Positions 1-11,100 of a stretch of 64,000 nucleotides of DNA are shown here, in pieces (within the stretch, counting starts at the first letter, position 1; every line of letters begins with the position of its first letter). The translations under genes and the position numbers were made by a program. Source of the stretch: Bin87 sp965208015 (GTDB taxonomy: Bacteria > Chloroflexota > Dehalococcoidia > Lucifugimonadales > UBA3495); NCBI GenBank assembly GCA_965208015.1, contig CBDBNT010000003.1:186001-250000 (forward strand). Reading direction: 5' to 3'. The notes below the pieces were generated by a model. That model was given only the letters and a program-made list of their open reading frames with translations, was not told where the DNA came from and made no database searches.

Positions 1-99
1 CGAGCGGCGGACCGACCGGGCAGTGGTGATGGAGCCTCGTATCGCAGGGCCGCCAGGCTCCTCCCCGGGTGGGGTGCGCTGGGGATGCCGGCGCTGCCC

Positions 100-660
100 A
101 AGGATTGACCCACGCCGATAGAGCCGAGAGGAGGGTTGGATCATGCAAGCCATCGTGAAGTTCCCGGTCGCCATGTTGCTGGCAGTGTTGCTGGCCGTCA
201 TCATCGCCCTGGTCCTGGCCGCGCCCTCCGTGCTGGCGAAGGACGCGGAGCCGGCGCCGCATGATACCGCGCCCGTCGGCAGCGTGAGCGCCGGGGCCCG
301 CCTGGCGGAACTGGACCTGCACGGCATCGGCCTGGAGCCCCGGTTCGATCCGGACCAGGCGGACTACCAGGGCTACATGCACTCCCGGGAGATGGGCAGC
401 ACGACGGTGACGGCCACTGCGGAGAACGCCGACGCCACGGTGGCGATCAGCCCGGCGGACGCGGACGCTGACGTCGCCGGCCACCAGGTTGACCTTACGG
501 CCGGCGAGGACGTGTCGGTTGAGGTGACGGTGACGTCGTCGGACGGAACCAGCGAGTCGGTGTACGTCGTGGCCATGAAGTACGGCGACGGGTTCGTCAA
601 GCTGGATGTCGGGAGAGATATCGCCTGCGCCATCAGGCACGACAGCACGGTGGAGTGCTG
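100..660 (+). repeat. Duplicated 5' leader and N-terminal coding segment (copy 1)
   Basis: The segment from the AAGGATT just upstream of the first large gene through its first ~170 codons is nearly the same as 12773-13340. The two copies sit at a constant offset of 12,673 bp. The ribosome-binding region (GAGAGGAGGG) and the first codons are identical. The promoter-proximal region, signal peptide and first beta-sandwich were therefore copied together. Confidence 0.8.
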
Positions 661-3600
661 GCCCGATGTCTCCGACCCCTTGCACCTGTATCAAGACGTG
701 GCCGCAGGGGCTGTCGACAGACATGCGCACGGTAGTAATAAAAAACGTGACTGGCACGCTTGCGGAGTCCGCTTCGACGGCACTATGCACTGCTGGGGAG
801 ATCTCTCTTCCGCTGACACGGAAGTGCAGGCGGTTGCGATGTGGCTCTACGGGCCGTGCTGGGTGAAAACCGACGGCAGTATCAGGCGTGACGGACAATA
901 TCTGCCTGATATCGATGCCCAGACGGGAACAGGTCCGTACCAGTCCGTCACCACCGGGTATGGACTCGCCTGCGCGCTCACCCCGGACAATCTGGTGGAA
1001 TGCGTGAACTGGTGGGGTAGACCCCTGGAGCATTCGGAACCGGAAACGGAGTTCAAGCATATTATCTCCGGCGGCGAAGTATTTTGCGGCATCAGGATGG
1101 ACGAGACCCTGATGTGCTGGAGGTGGGATCCCTTCGGATACTCCAGCCGCCCCAGCGCGATCTCCACGCCGGAGGGCGAGTTCAAGTCCGTCGCGGCGAG
1201 TCGCTGGTTCGTGTGTGCCGTGAAGAGCGATGACGGGAGCATTGTCTGTTTCAAGCATCGTAGTCCTTCGGGCAAAAACAAACCCCGGATCAAGAAAGTC
1301 TTGGATGACGTGCCGGAGGGTGAATTCCAGAGCGTGGGCGCGGGCGAGTTCTTTGCCTGCGGCTTGAAAACGGACGATTCCATTGTCTGTTGGGGCGGCA
1401 GTATGAACAGCCGGCAGCCGTCCGCGCCGCCCATGGTGTCTCCGCGGGCCAGCGACGCGCGACTTGCCTCCCTCAAGATACAGGACGCCGAGGCCAACGG
1501 CGTCGCTCTCACGCCGAAGTTCAAGCGGGACACCCTGGGCGGCTACCTCGCCGAGGTGCCCGCGGAGACGCCTTCGGTCACGGTCATGCCCGGCCCGCCC
1601 AGCCGCTTCGCGGAGGTGATAATCACCCCTCCCGACGCCGACCCCGACACCGTGGGACATCAGGTCGCGCTGGACGTGGGGACGAACTCCGTCAGCGTCA
1701 CCGTCACCTCTTGGGACGACTCGGCGGAGAAGACCTACACCCTGGAAATCATCCGCCGGGAGCAGCGCACCTACAATGCAGCCCCGGCCTTCGACACGCT
1801 GTACCGCTCCGTGGCAGAGAACAGCGCCGCGGACACTCCCGTCGGGCCCCCGGTTGTCGCCTCCGACCCCGACGCCGACCCGGTCACCTACTCCTTGCGG
1901 GGCGCGGACGCGGCGTCCTTCAGGATCGACGCATCCACCGGGCAGATCTACACCGTGGACGGCGTGGACTACGACTACGAGACGAAGCCGACCTATTCGG
2001 TGACGGCGCGCGCCGACGACGGCTACGGACCCAGCGCGACGGCCCGGGTCGTCATCAGCCTGACTGACGAGCTGGAATCGGAGCAGCAGAACTCGGACGG
2101 CCTCAGCTCGCGCCAGTGGGATAGCGTCGACGTCACGCATCCCAAACGTCCCCGGGGGCTGACGGCCAGCCCCGAGGCCGGAAGCGTGAGACTGTCATGG
2201 AGCCAGCCCAAGGAGGACGCCGGCGGCGTCACCGACTACATGGTGCTGCGCCGTGTCGAGGGGTTTGAGGACTGCGGGCTGTGGTCGGTGGAGGGCACCG
2301 GAAATGCCGATACCACCTGGACCGACGCCGGGGTAGTGGCGGGCGCAAGCTACACCTACCAGGTCCGGGCGCTGCGGGGGACGGAAATGAGCGGCGGCTC
2401 CAACTACCAGACGGTGGAGGCCGGGGCGGTTGCGATAGCGGAGCCGCCGGGAGCGCCCGCCGGTTTGACCGCCGTCGGGACCGGGGAGACCCGCATCGAC
2501 CTGTCCTGGCAGGCTCCCGTCGGCGGACCGACGGGTTACGAGGTGGAGTGGTCCGCGGACGGCGTCGCCGGCTGGGCGGCGGTCGATCCGGCCCACGTCG
2601 GAACGGACACGAGCTACGGCCACGCCGGGCTGACGGCGAGAACGGAGCACTTCTACCGGGTGAGGGCGGTGAACGCCGCCGGAGCGGGCGAGTGGTCGAG
2701 TCTGGCGTCGACGACGACGCCGGCAGCGCCCAACACCCCAGCCACCGGCCAGCCGACCATCAGCGGCACGGCCCAAGTGGGCGAGACCCTGACGGCGGAC
2801 ACCTCGGGCATTGCCGACGCCGACGGGCTGCACAACGCAGTATTGGCCCACCAATGGGTGGCCGACGGGTCGGCCATTCAAGACGCCACGGACTCGACCT
2901 ACACCCTGGTTGACGACGACGCGGGCCGGGCCATCAGCGTAACGGTGTCCTTCACCGACGACGCCGGCAACGCGGAGACGTTGACCAGCGCCGCCACGGT
3001 GGCGGTGGAAGCCCGCCCCAACGTCTTCTGGTCTGACACCCTGACCGTGGGCGAAAACGACGCCGGGGCGGTGGGTTACAGTCTCTGGGACAACCGGCTC
3101 GGCCACCTGACCGACCCGGACTTCACGGCGGACAGTGAACTCAACCAAGTGAGGGCACTCGGCCATCAAGACGGAACGCTGCTCATGGTGCTGGACAAAC
3201 GGCTGCACTGGGAGTTCGTCCTGCGAATTGGAGACCGCGAGTACACCGGCGGGAACAACGGCGCCGACACCATCGCCGGCCACGAGTACCAATGGGAAGT
3301 GGCGGACTCGCCGATGTCCGCGGGGGAGACGATCACGGTGAGCCTGACGGGGATCGCACCCTTGCCCAACCGCCCGGCCACCGGCCAACCCACCATCAGC
3401 GGCACGATCCGGGTGGGCGAAACCTTGACGGCAGACACGTCTAGCATCTCGGACGACGACGGGCTGAACCACGCCGTGTTCAGCTACCAGTGGCAGTCCG
3501 ACGGCGCGGACATCGCCGGGGCGACGGCCTACAGGTATACGCTCACCGATGCCGACGAAGGCAGGGCCATCAGCGTGCGGGTGTCCTTCACCGACGATAG

Positions 3601-3991
3601 GGGCCACAGTGAGACGCTGACCAGCGCGGCCACGGCTGCCGTCGCCGGTCCGCCATCGGAGCCGTTGACCGCCAGCTTCTCCAACGGGCCGTCGTCCCAC
3701 GACGGGGAGAATACCTTTACCTTCGAGCTGCACTTCGGCGAGGAGCTCAGCGTGAGCTACAAGCGGCTGCGGGATGACGCCTTCGAGGTGACCGGCGGGA
3801 CGGTACGGAAGGCCCAGCGGCTGGAGCCGGGCAGCAACGCTGGCTGGCGGATCACGGTGCAGCCGGACGGCAACGGCGCGGTGACCATCGTGCTGCCGGA
3901 GACCACGGACTGCGACGACCACGGGGCCATCTGCACCGGCGACGGGCGGATGCTGTCCAACCGCAGCGAACTGACCGTCAGCGGGCCGTAG
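143..3991 (+). CDS. Large secreted multi-domain protein (cadherin-like, RCC1-like, FN3, Ig-like), paralog 1
   Basis: Predicted exported surface or adhesion-type protein of 1282 aa. Residues 1-33 are a basic start plus a long hydrophobic stretch ending near A-x-A, read as a signal peptide or N-terminal anchor. Domains in order: a cadherin-like beta-sandwich (~50-145); RCC1-like repeats with recurring G-x-x-x-A-C and C-W motifs (~150-425); a second beta-sandwich (~435-540); a cadherin domain (~545-645, with DPDAD and a DYDYE element); two FN3 domains (~670-860); an Ig-like repeat with the SGTAQVGETLTAD signature (~861-955); a beta-rich domain opening NVFWSDTLTV (~957-1072); a second Ig-like repeat; and a C-terminal domain (~1170-1282) shared with the two downstream paralogs. 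The start is supported by a strong GGAGG. No enzymatic motif is visible. The ligand is unknown. Confidence 0.85.
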   Translation: MQAIVKFPVAMLLAVLLAVIIALVLAAPSVLAKDAEPAPHDTAPVGSVSAGARLAELDLHGIGLEPRFDPDQADYQGYMHSREMGSTTVTATAENADATVAISPADADADVAGHQVDLTAGEDVSVEVTVTSSDGTSESVYVVAMKYGDGFVKLDVGRDIACAIRHDSTVECWPDVSDPLHLYQDVAAGAVDRHAHGSNKKRDWHACGVRFDGTMHCWGDLSSADTEVQAVAMWLYGPCWVKTDGSIRRDGQYLPDIDAQTGTGPYQSVTTGYGLACALTPDNLVECVNWWGRPLEHSEPETEFKHIISGGEVFCGIRMDETLMCWRWDPFGYSSRPSAISTPEGEFKSVAASRWFVCAVKSDDGSIVCFKHRSPSGKNKPRIKKVLDDVPEGEFQSVGAGEFFACGLKTDDSIVCWGGSMNSRQPSAPPMVSPRASDARLASLKIQDAEANGVALTPKFKRDTLGGYLAEVPAETPSVTVMPGPPSRFAEVIITPPDADPDTVGHQVALDVGTNSVSVTVTSWDDSAEKTYTLEIIRREQRTYNAAPAFDTLYRSVAENSAADTPVGPPVVASDPDADPVTYSLRGADAASFRIDASTGQIYTVDGVDYDYETKPTYSVTARADDGYGPSATARVVISLTDELESEQQNSDGLSSRQWDSVDVTHPKRPRGLTASPEAGSVRLSWSQPKEDAGGVTDYMVLRRVEGFEDCGLWSVEGTGNADTTWTDAGVVAGASYTYQVRALRGTEMSGGSNYQTVEAGAVAIAEPPGAPAGLTAVGTGETRIDLSWQAPVGGPTGYEVEWSADGVAGWAAVDPAHVGTDTSYGHAGLTARTEHFYRVRAVNAAGAGEWSSLASTTTPAAPNTPATGQPTISGTAQVGETLTADTSGIADADGLHNAVLAHQWVADGSAIQDATDSTYTLVDDDAGRAISVTVSFTDDAGNAETLTSAATVAVEARPNVFWSDTLTVGENDAGAVGYSLWDNRLGHLTDPDFTADSELNQVRALGHQDGTLLMVLDKRLHWEFVLRIGDREYTGGNNGADTIAGHEYQWEVADSPMSAGETITVSLTGIAPLPNRPATGQPTISGTIRVGETLTADTSSISDDDGLNHAVFSYQWQSDGADIAGATAYRYTLTDADEGRAISVRVSFTDDRGHSETLTSAATAAVAGPPSEPLTASFSNGPSSHDGENTFTFELHFGEELSVSYKRLRDDAFEVTGGTVRKAQRLEPGSNAGWRITVQPDGNGAVTIVLPETTDCDDHGAICTGDGRMLSNRSELTVSGP

Positions 3992-4021
3992 GGCGAAGTC
4001 GGAGGTCAGTTCGACGCCACC

Positions 4022-4057
4022 GGGCCGGCGCTGCAATGGCGCCGGCCCTTTTGTTTT
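4022..4057 (+). terminator. Rho-independent terminator of paralog 1
   Basis: A perfect 10-bp stem (GGGCCGGCGC with GCGCCGGCCC) around a 7-nt loop is followed by TTTTGTTTT. The same stem follows the other two paralogs. Confidence 0.9.
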
Positions 4058-4081
4058 CCGGAACCCGGAGGGCGGTTGTCA
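4056..4081 (+). repeat. 26-bp 3'-flank repeat, copy 1
   Basis: The 26 bases directly after the terminator T-tract, beginning TTCCGGAACCCGGAGGG, are identical to 17279-17304 after paralog 3. The duplicated unit therefore reaches beyond the terminator. Confidence 0.8.
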
Positions 4082-5145
4082 CGGGGCTCTACTGTCCGAA
4101 GCCGGGCGGGCAGTTTCGGGGAAGCCTGAGACCGGCCACGCTCACACCGTCATCGCCGCACCGCCAACGGCTCCCGCGGTAGTGGGGCGTCGGCGACGGC
4201 CGGGCGCAAGCAGCCGACCAGATCGCCGCGACCGCGCCGGCAAGACCTGACGCTTCCGGGTATCCCGCCTCGTGGCCTGTGCAAGCGGTGGTTTATGCCC
4301 CCTGAAACGAGAATTTACCTTTGTATTCGTAGGTATTGTGAATAGATCCGACGAATTACGGTATTTCACACATAATTACATGCAATATACGCCGAAATAA
4401 CACACTAAATACATATACAACTTGGTATGCTGGGAATCGAATCGACAAGTGGCACTGGGCGGTTGTGCATGGTAATTGGCCGGCGCGTCAACGCGGATAG
4501 GGCAGCGTGGCCCGGTATTGCAGCCCCGGCTGGCTGCGCCTCCGGCTGAGAGCCCGGAGCCTGCCCTTCCTGCCAACGCCTGTGCTGGGCCCATGAATAC
4601 GGGAAATCGGGAAATACGGACATTTGGAAACGGAGACAGCAAACACCACCGGTAACCGCACGAGGAGAGCGGACCAGGTTCAACGCATCTTTTTCAGATC
4701 TCATCCCCTCAGACAAAGACACATAAGGCCCCAAATTGGGTTGGGACATATATCGGGTCCTGACCGTCTCCAGCCTGCTGTGAACCAACCGTAAACAATA
4801 ACGCGGGTTGGTCCGGCGGGGCTGGAAGCAGCAAGAAATTAATTGCCCAAGCCCTGGGCGTCGGCAAGGGAATGGCAAGCCAGCGGGCGAGCCGGCCCCA
4901 CACCGCGAGCTGACCTGCGGTGATACTCCAGCGCAGCGCAGCCATCAAGCAAGAGTGCGGCATGTTGTGACGCGCGGAGGGGCCGGGGACGCCGTGAAGC
5001 GGGTTTTTAGCCTGGCCTGTGGCGCTTCGCTCCTGCTCAGGGAATGGGTCGCATCTGGCCAATCCTTCGCGAATCCGCGGGTTCGCCATCCAATGACGGG
5101 TTTTACCGAACGCAAGGGAAGTGATCGTTTCTTCACGGCATAGAT
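4082..5145. other. Long unassigned region upstream of paralog 2
   Basis: This is about 1.06 kb without a gene I can support. It holds an AT-rich element at 4367-4405 that resembles one upstream of paralog 3. From ~4430 to 5140 it is GC-rich with long overlapping open frames on both strands (111 to 172 codons), none with a recognisable domain or a convincing ribosome-binding site. It may be an unusually long leader for paralog 2 or a degraded insertion. Confidence 0.5.
4367..4405 (+). promoter_or_regulatory. Conserved AT-rich upstream element, copy 1
   Basis: Aligned without gaps to 12627-12665, about 27 of 39 positions match, including ATTACA and ATATA blocks, in an otherwise GC-rich background. 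Each copy lies upstream of one paralog. It could be a promoter or a regulator-binding region; no clear -35/-10 pair is assigned. Confidence 0.4.
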
Positions 5146-5152
5146 AGGAGGC

Positions 5153-8100
5153 ATGATGAGCAGTCCCCACTCCGTCGATATAAGGCATCGTGACCGAGCT
5201 CTCCGAGGTTTCTCCGTCATCCTCCTCTTTCTGATGGCAGGCGCTCTTCTCTTATACGCCCTGCTGTCGCCAATGTCGGCGCACGCCGCCGCCCCCAACG
5301 CCCCAACCGCGCTGTCCGCCAACGCCGGCGACAGTGAAGCGCATCTCTCCTGGACGGCCCCTGACGGGGCGGAGACGGTCACCGGGTACGAGTACCGCCA
5401 CAGCATTGACAGCGGATCAACCTGGGATCCGGACTGGATCAGCACCGGCAACGGAACGGCCACGAACTACACGGTATCCGGATTGACCAACGCGGTGACT
5501 TACACCTTCCAGGTGCGGGCGGTTAATGACGACGGCCCGAGTGACGCCAGCAACGCCACGGACGCCGTTCCCTTCGGCCCGCCCTACGCGGTAACGGAAC
5601 TAAGCGGCACCGGGGGCGACGGCTACATCGACCTTTCGTGGAACGCCCCGTCTTCAGGCAGCCCGCCCACCGGGTACGAATACCGACGGTCTTCCGATGG
5701 AGGAACTACCTGGGACTCGGAATGGACCAGCACGGGCAACGGCTCCGCGACCGGCCTCCGCGTTTCCGGCCTGACCAACAACGTCGAGTACTCGTTCGAA
5801 GTCCGCGCGGTGAACAACGCTGGTCCCAGCAGCTCTGCCGGCAACTGGAGCGGAACGCCACACGGCCCGCCCTACGCGGTAACGGGACTAAGCGGCACCG
5901 GGGGCGACGGCTACATCGACCTTTCGTGGAACGCCCCGTCTTCGGGCGACCCGCCCACCGGGTACGAATCCCGGCAGAGCACTGACAACGGCGTCACCTG
6001 GGATCTCAACTGGCACACCACGGGCAATGACGCCGCAACCGGCCAGCATGTACCCGGCTTGATCAACGGAATTGAATACACCTTCGAGATAAGAGGAGTA
6101 AACGCCTTCGGTACCGGGCCCAGCGAGACATGGACTGGGTCACCCTACGGTCCACCTGAGGCGATAAGCAATCTGGAAGGCGTCGCCGGCGACGGACAAG
6201 TGGAATTGTCATGGACCGCCCCATCATCAGGCACTCCTCCCACCGGGTATGAATTCCAGCGGTCTTCCGATGGAGGAACTACCTGGGACCCGGGCTGGAC
6301 CAGCACAGGCAACGGAGCGGTCGCCAGCTACACCGTATCCGGATTGACCAACAACGTCGGGTACTTGATTGAAGTCCGCGCGGTGAACAACGCCGGGCCC
6401 AGCATCTCGACCGGCAGTTGGAGCGGAACGCCGCACGGCCCGCCCTATGCGGTAACCGGGTTGACGGGCCAGGCCGGAGTAGGCTTCGTCGTCCTCTCGT
6501 GGACCGCGCCATCCTCGGGCGACCCACCCACCGGCTACGAATACCGGCAGAGCGCCGACGGCGGCAACGCCTGGGGTCAGTGGACCAGCACCGGCACAGG
6601 GACCGACGCCTACGTATCCGGCCTGACCGGGGGCGTTGAATACACCTTTCAGGTACGCGGGGTGAACGACTACGGCGCCGGCAGCCCCAGCGGCGCCTGG
6701 AGCGGAACCCCCGATGGTTCTCCCATGGCCCCGACCGGGCTGACCGCCACCGGGGGCGACGGCTACGTCGACTTGACGTGGACCGCCCCGTCTTCGGGCA
6801 TTCCACCCACCGGGTATGAGTATCGGTGGTCATCCGATGACGGCGACAGCTGGTATTGGACCTGGTCCAGCACCGGCAACGGCGCGGCGACCAGCACGCG
6901 CGTGTCCGATCTCGAAAACAGCGTTACGTACCTCTTCCAGGTGCGAGCGAACAACGAACACGGAGCCGGCGGCGCCAGCAACACGGCGAGCGCGACTACC
7001 TTCGGCCCGCCTGAAGCCGTGAACATCCTGGACGCGACTCCCGGCAACGGCTATGTTGAACTGACCTGGGGCGCTTCGCATTTGGGCAGCCCACCCACCG
7101 GCTACGAATACCGGCTGAGCTCCGACGACGGCAACACCTGGGGGCAGTGGACCGACGCCGGCACAGCCACCAGTGTACGCATATCCGGCCTCAGCAACGG
7201 CACGGAGTACCTCTTCCAGATCCGGGGGGTGAACAGCGCCGGCGCGGGCGAGCCAAGCTACTCTTGGAGCCAGACGCCGGTGGGTCCGCCACTGGCGCCC
7301 ACTGGTTTGACCGGCAGGGTTGGTGACAGCCAAGTTACCTTGTCATGGACCGCTCCATCCTCTGGCTACTTTCCAACCACCTACCAATACCGGCAGAGTT
7401 CCGACGGCGGGAGCACGTGGGGACAATGGATCGGCACGGGCAACAGCAACCGGACCACAGCGACCGTTTCCGGCCTCACCAACGGCGTCGAATACACTTT
7501 CCAGGTGCGCGCGGTGAACAAGGGCGGCGCAAGCGCCTCCACCGCCTCATGGAGCGGGACGCCCCTGGCATCGCTGCTCAGGGTGAACGACCTGGGCCTC
7601 CACGAACGCCTGCCCAGCGGCAAGGTCAGCCTGACGTGGTCCGATCCCGAAGACGACGGCCAGCAAATCAACAAATACCAGTACCGATACCGGCAGGACG
7701 GAGACTCCTGGCAAGCCTGGGCCGACGCGGTGACGGTCACCCCCGACGGCTGCCCCAATGAAGCCTGCACCTACGAGATAAGCGGGCTGACCGATGGCGT
7801 GGAATACGCCTTCCAAGTACGGGCGATAACCAGCAGCACTGAAGGACCACCATCCAACACCCTGATTTACACACCGAATCCTTTGCCCACCACGGACATA
7901 GGAACCGGATACTATGAGGGGAAACTGGCTATTTCCTGGCGAGGCAACCCAGACGCCAACCGATACCGGTACAACAGGAACTCGGCTCCTCAAGGGGAAT
8001 GGCAAGCTATTCCAACAGTCGTCAGTGGCGGTAACGGGTCTTACTCGTTCACCGTCCCCGGCACTTTCGACGGCGGCGCCACCTACGTCTTCCAGATCGG

Positions 8101-11100
8101 CCAGACCAACAACAACGGCGGCGTATTCTACAGGGAAGCCGACGTTGACACCCCGGCGGACACCACCGACCTTCGCGCTACGGTGAACGGCGCAGAAAGC
8201 CCAGTGTCCAATGACGGTGAAGTAGACTTGGCTTGGGACGCAGTGGCAGCACGCTATGCAATCCAATTCTACCTCAACTATAGGCTGCTGGATGGTGACC
8301 AGTGGACAGGTTGGCAGGCGATTCCCGATAGTTGGCACAACAGCGTCAATCGCTCCAGCTATACCGTGACTGGTCTGCAACCCGGCGAGAGCTATTTGTT
8401 CCAGGTATACGCAACAAACAGCATCGGTCCAGGGGCATTCTCGCAGGAAGTCAGCCACAACCCCATGCCGCCGTCCGCCGTTTCCGGCCTGACCGCCGCG
8501 CGCAGCGGTGGCATGGCGACGCTCAACTGGTCTGCTGCCCGCCACCGGGGGACGCCCATCACCAAACACCAGTACCGAACGAGAGAAACCGAAGGATCCT
8601 ACGGCCCCTGGACGGACATCCCGAACAGCGCGCCGGGCGGAGCCAATTACCTCAGCTATACCGTTACCGGACTGGACGCCGACACCAAGTACGTCTTCCA
8701 GGTTCGGGCGGTGAACCGAAAAGGCTCCGGACCCGCCTCCGCAGAAGCCGACGTGGCCGCGCCTCCCAGCCAGGTGGCCAGCCTGACGGCGGACCCCGGC
8801 GTGTCGGCAGCGTATCTGTTCTGGCCCATCGATCCAAACGACGATAGGGACATTCAGAAGTTCCAGTATCGCCAGAAGTCGGGCAGCCTGGATTACGGCG
8901 AATGGACAGACATACCCGCGTCCGGCAACTCCTGGCACCGGGTTGCCGGCTTGACCAACGGCGCGCAGTACACCTTCCAGGTGCGGGCCGTGAACGACGT
9001 CGGCGCAGGCCCGGCCTCGCCGTCGGCTTCCGCGACACCCAAATCCGTCGCGCAGCCTCCGCAGTTTTACTTGTCGACCAGTTCGGGATGGGCGTCCCTC
9101 GAAGTTCAGTTGGGATATGAAATGAGAGGGGGAGAGCAACCCAACTACACCGCGCTGCAGTACCGGATGAGGACAGGCGGAACGGCATACGGCGACTGGA
9201 CCGCCATCCCCGATAGCGCTCCTACCGGAGAGAACAGCGAGGGATATGTTCTGACGGGCCTGACCGAGACCGAGCACACGTTCCAGCTGAGGGCGGTGAA
9301 CGACGGCATCGTCGGTACTCCCTCCGATGAAAATGCCGTCACCGTCTATAAGTTGCCCGGTCAGATAACCGACCTGGCGGCAACCCGCGGCGATGGCCAG
9401 GTGGAGCTGACCTGGACCATCCCCACCGGCCCCGACTTCCTCAGCCCCGACTTCCTCCAGGTACGCGTCCGGGGCAGCGACTCTCAGTCGCAGGTCATAG
9501 CCGTCCCCGACAGCGGGCCCACGGGAGCCAACCGCTCCGGCTACATCGTGAGCGGCCTGGAAAACGGCGCCACGTACTCCTTTGTGATCTGGGGAGTCAC
9601 TCAGGGTCAGATTGTCGGCGTTGGACCGGAATCCAACGAGGTCGAGGCCATGCCGGCCGCCGTGCCGGGACCGGTCGAACGCCTGCTCGCTGTGGCCGGC
9701 GATGGCCAGGTGGAGCTCACCTGGGAATTGCCAATCGCCACAGTGATCTCATCCGGCCCCGTTCTGGATGACGGTGGGGAGCCGATCACCGGGGTGGAAT
9801 ACCGCTGGAAGATCGGGAGAGAAGAGTACGGTCCGTGGCAGACCATCTGGACCCGGGGCGTCGACGAAGAAGACATCGACATCCTGCAAGAATACGTCGC
9901 AACGGGCCTGACCAACGGCGTGTACTACACCTTCCAGGTGCGCCTGGCGAACGTCGTAGGACACTCCGCGGCGTCCGACGAAGTCAAGGTGCGCCCCATC
10001 ACCGATTATCCCGCGTTGGAGGCGATCAGCGACCTGGCGGCCACCGGCGGTTACCGGCAGGCCACTTTGACCTGGAACGTGCCCTCAGCCGACCTGGCAT
10101 CCATAACCGGGTTTGATTTCCGTTTCCACTACGACGAAGGAGGAAGAACCATCTCCTCCGGCTGGATACCCATGTCCGAAGGAAGTTTCACAGCCGAAAG
10201 CGGGACCGCCCGGAGCTACACCGTAACCGACCTGATCAACGGCAAGACGTACACCTTCGAGGTGCGTTCCGTGAACCCGGAGGGGGCCGGCCCGGCCTCC
10301 AACCGGGCTGCGGCTGCGCTGTCCGGCCGGCCACACCCGGTAATCAACCTGGCGGTCGAAGATCCCTGGGGCAACGGTTCCGCAGTGTTCTTGAATTGGA
10401 CGGCGCCGATACCGAGCTCGCCCGCCGTGGACAAGTACCAGTACCGGCAAAACAGTGGTCAGTGGACCGATATTCCCAACGAAAAGCTCCAGATTGTCGG
10501 AGGAAGTCTCGCTCCGCACGTAACCTATGAGCTTACCGGAATGACGCACGGCTCGCACACTTTCCAGGTGCGCACGGTCAACCAGGCCGGGGAGAGCGAA
10601 CCCTCCGAGACCGTCGTCATCGTACTGCAGGAAGTGGTCCCCGATACGGTGTACCTGAACCACCTGATCGGGGGAAACGCGCAGGTGACGCTGGAGTGGT
10701 CGGTTCCCAACCCGGGCACTGCTCCCATCACCCAATTCCAGTACCGCTACGCCAAAGTTGATCCAAACACCCTGCAACCGGCTCCCTATGGGGCCTGGCT
10801 CACCGTCCCGGGCAGCGCCAGCCACGAAACCGGAGCAGAACGCTCCTACATAGTCGGGGGCCTGCAGAACGCAGCCACGTACGTATTCCAGATGCGCGCC
10901 GTGAACTCAGCGGGCGCCGGCCCGGAGGGTCCGGGCGACCAGGCAACTACTGACCGGGAGGTCGCTCCGCCCATCACTGACCTGGAGGCCGTGAACCTGG
11001 GCGACGGTCAGACTTCCCTGCTCTGGACCATCCCCCACACCAACGTGAACATCTACAACCTGGAGTACCGCGTCAAGGCCGTGGAAGGACACTACGGCTG

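Noticed and set aside
2195..4036. 613-codon open frame on the minus strand opposite paralog 1
   Set aside because: Shadow of a GC-rich gene: Arg/Gly/His-rich composition, no domain, exactly opposite well-supported domains.
7547..9277. 576-codon open frame on the minus strand opposite paralog 2
   Set aside because: It lies wholly opposite FN3 repeats and its apparent repeats mirror them; no ribosome-binding site or domain.
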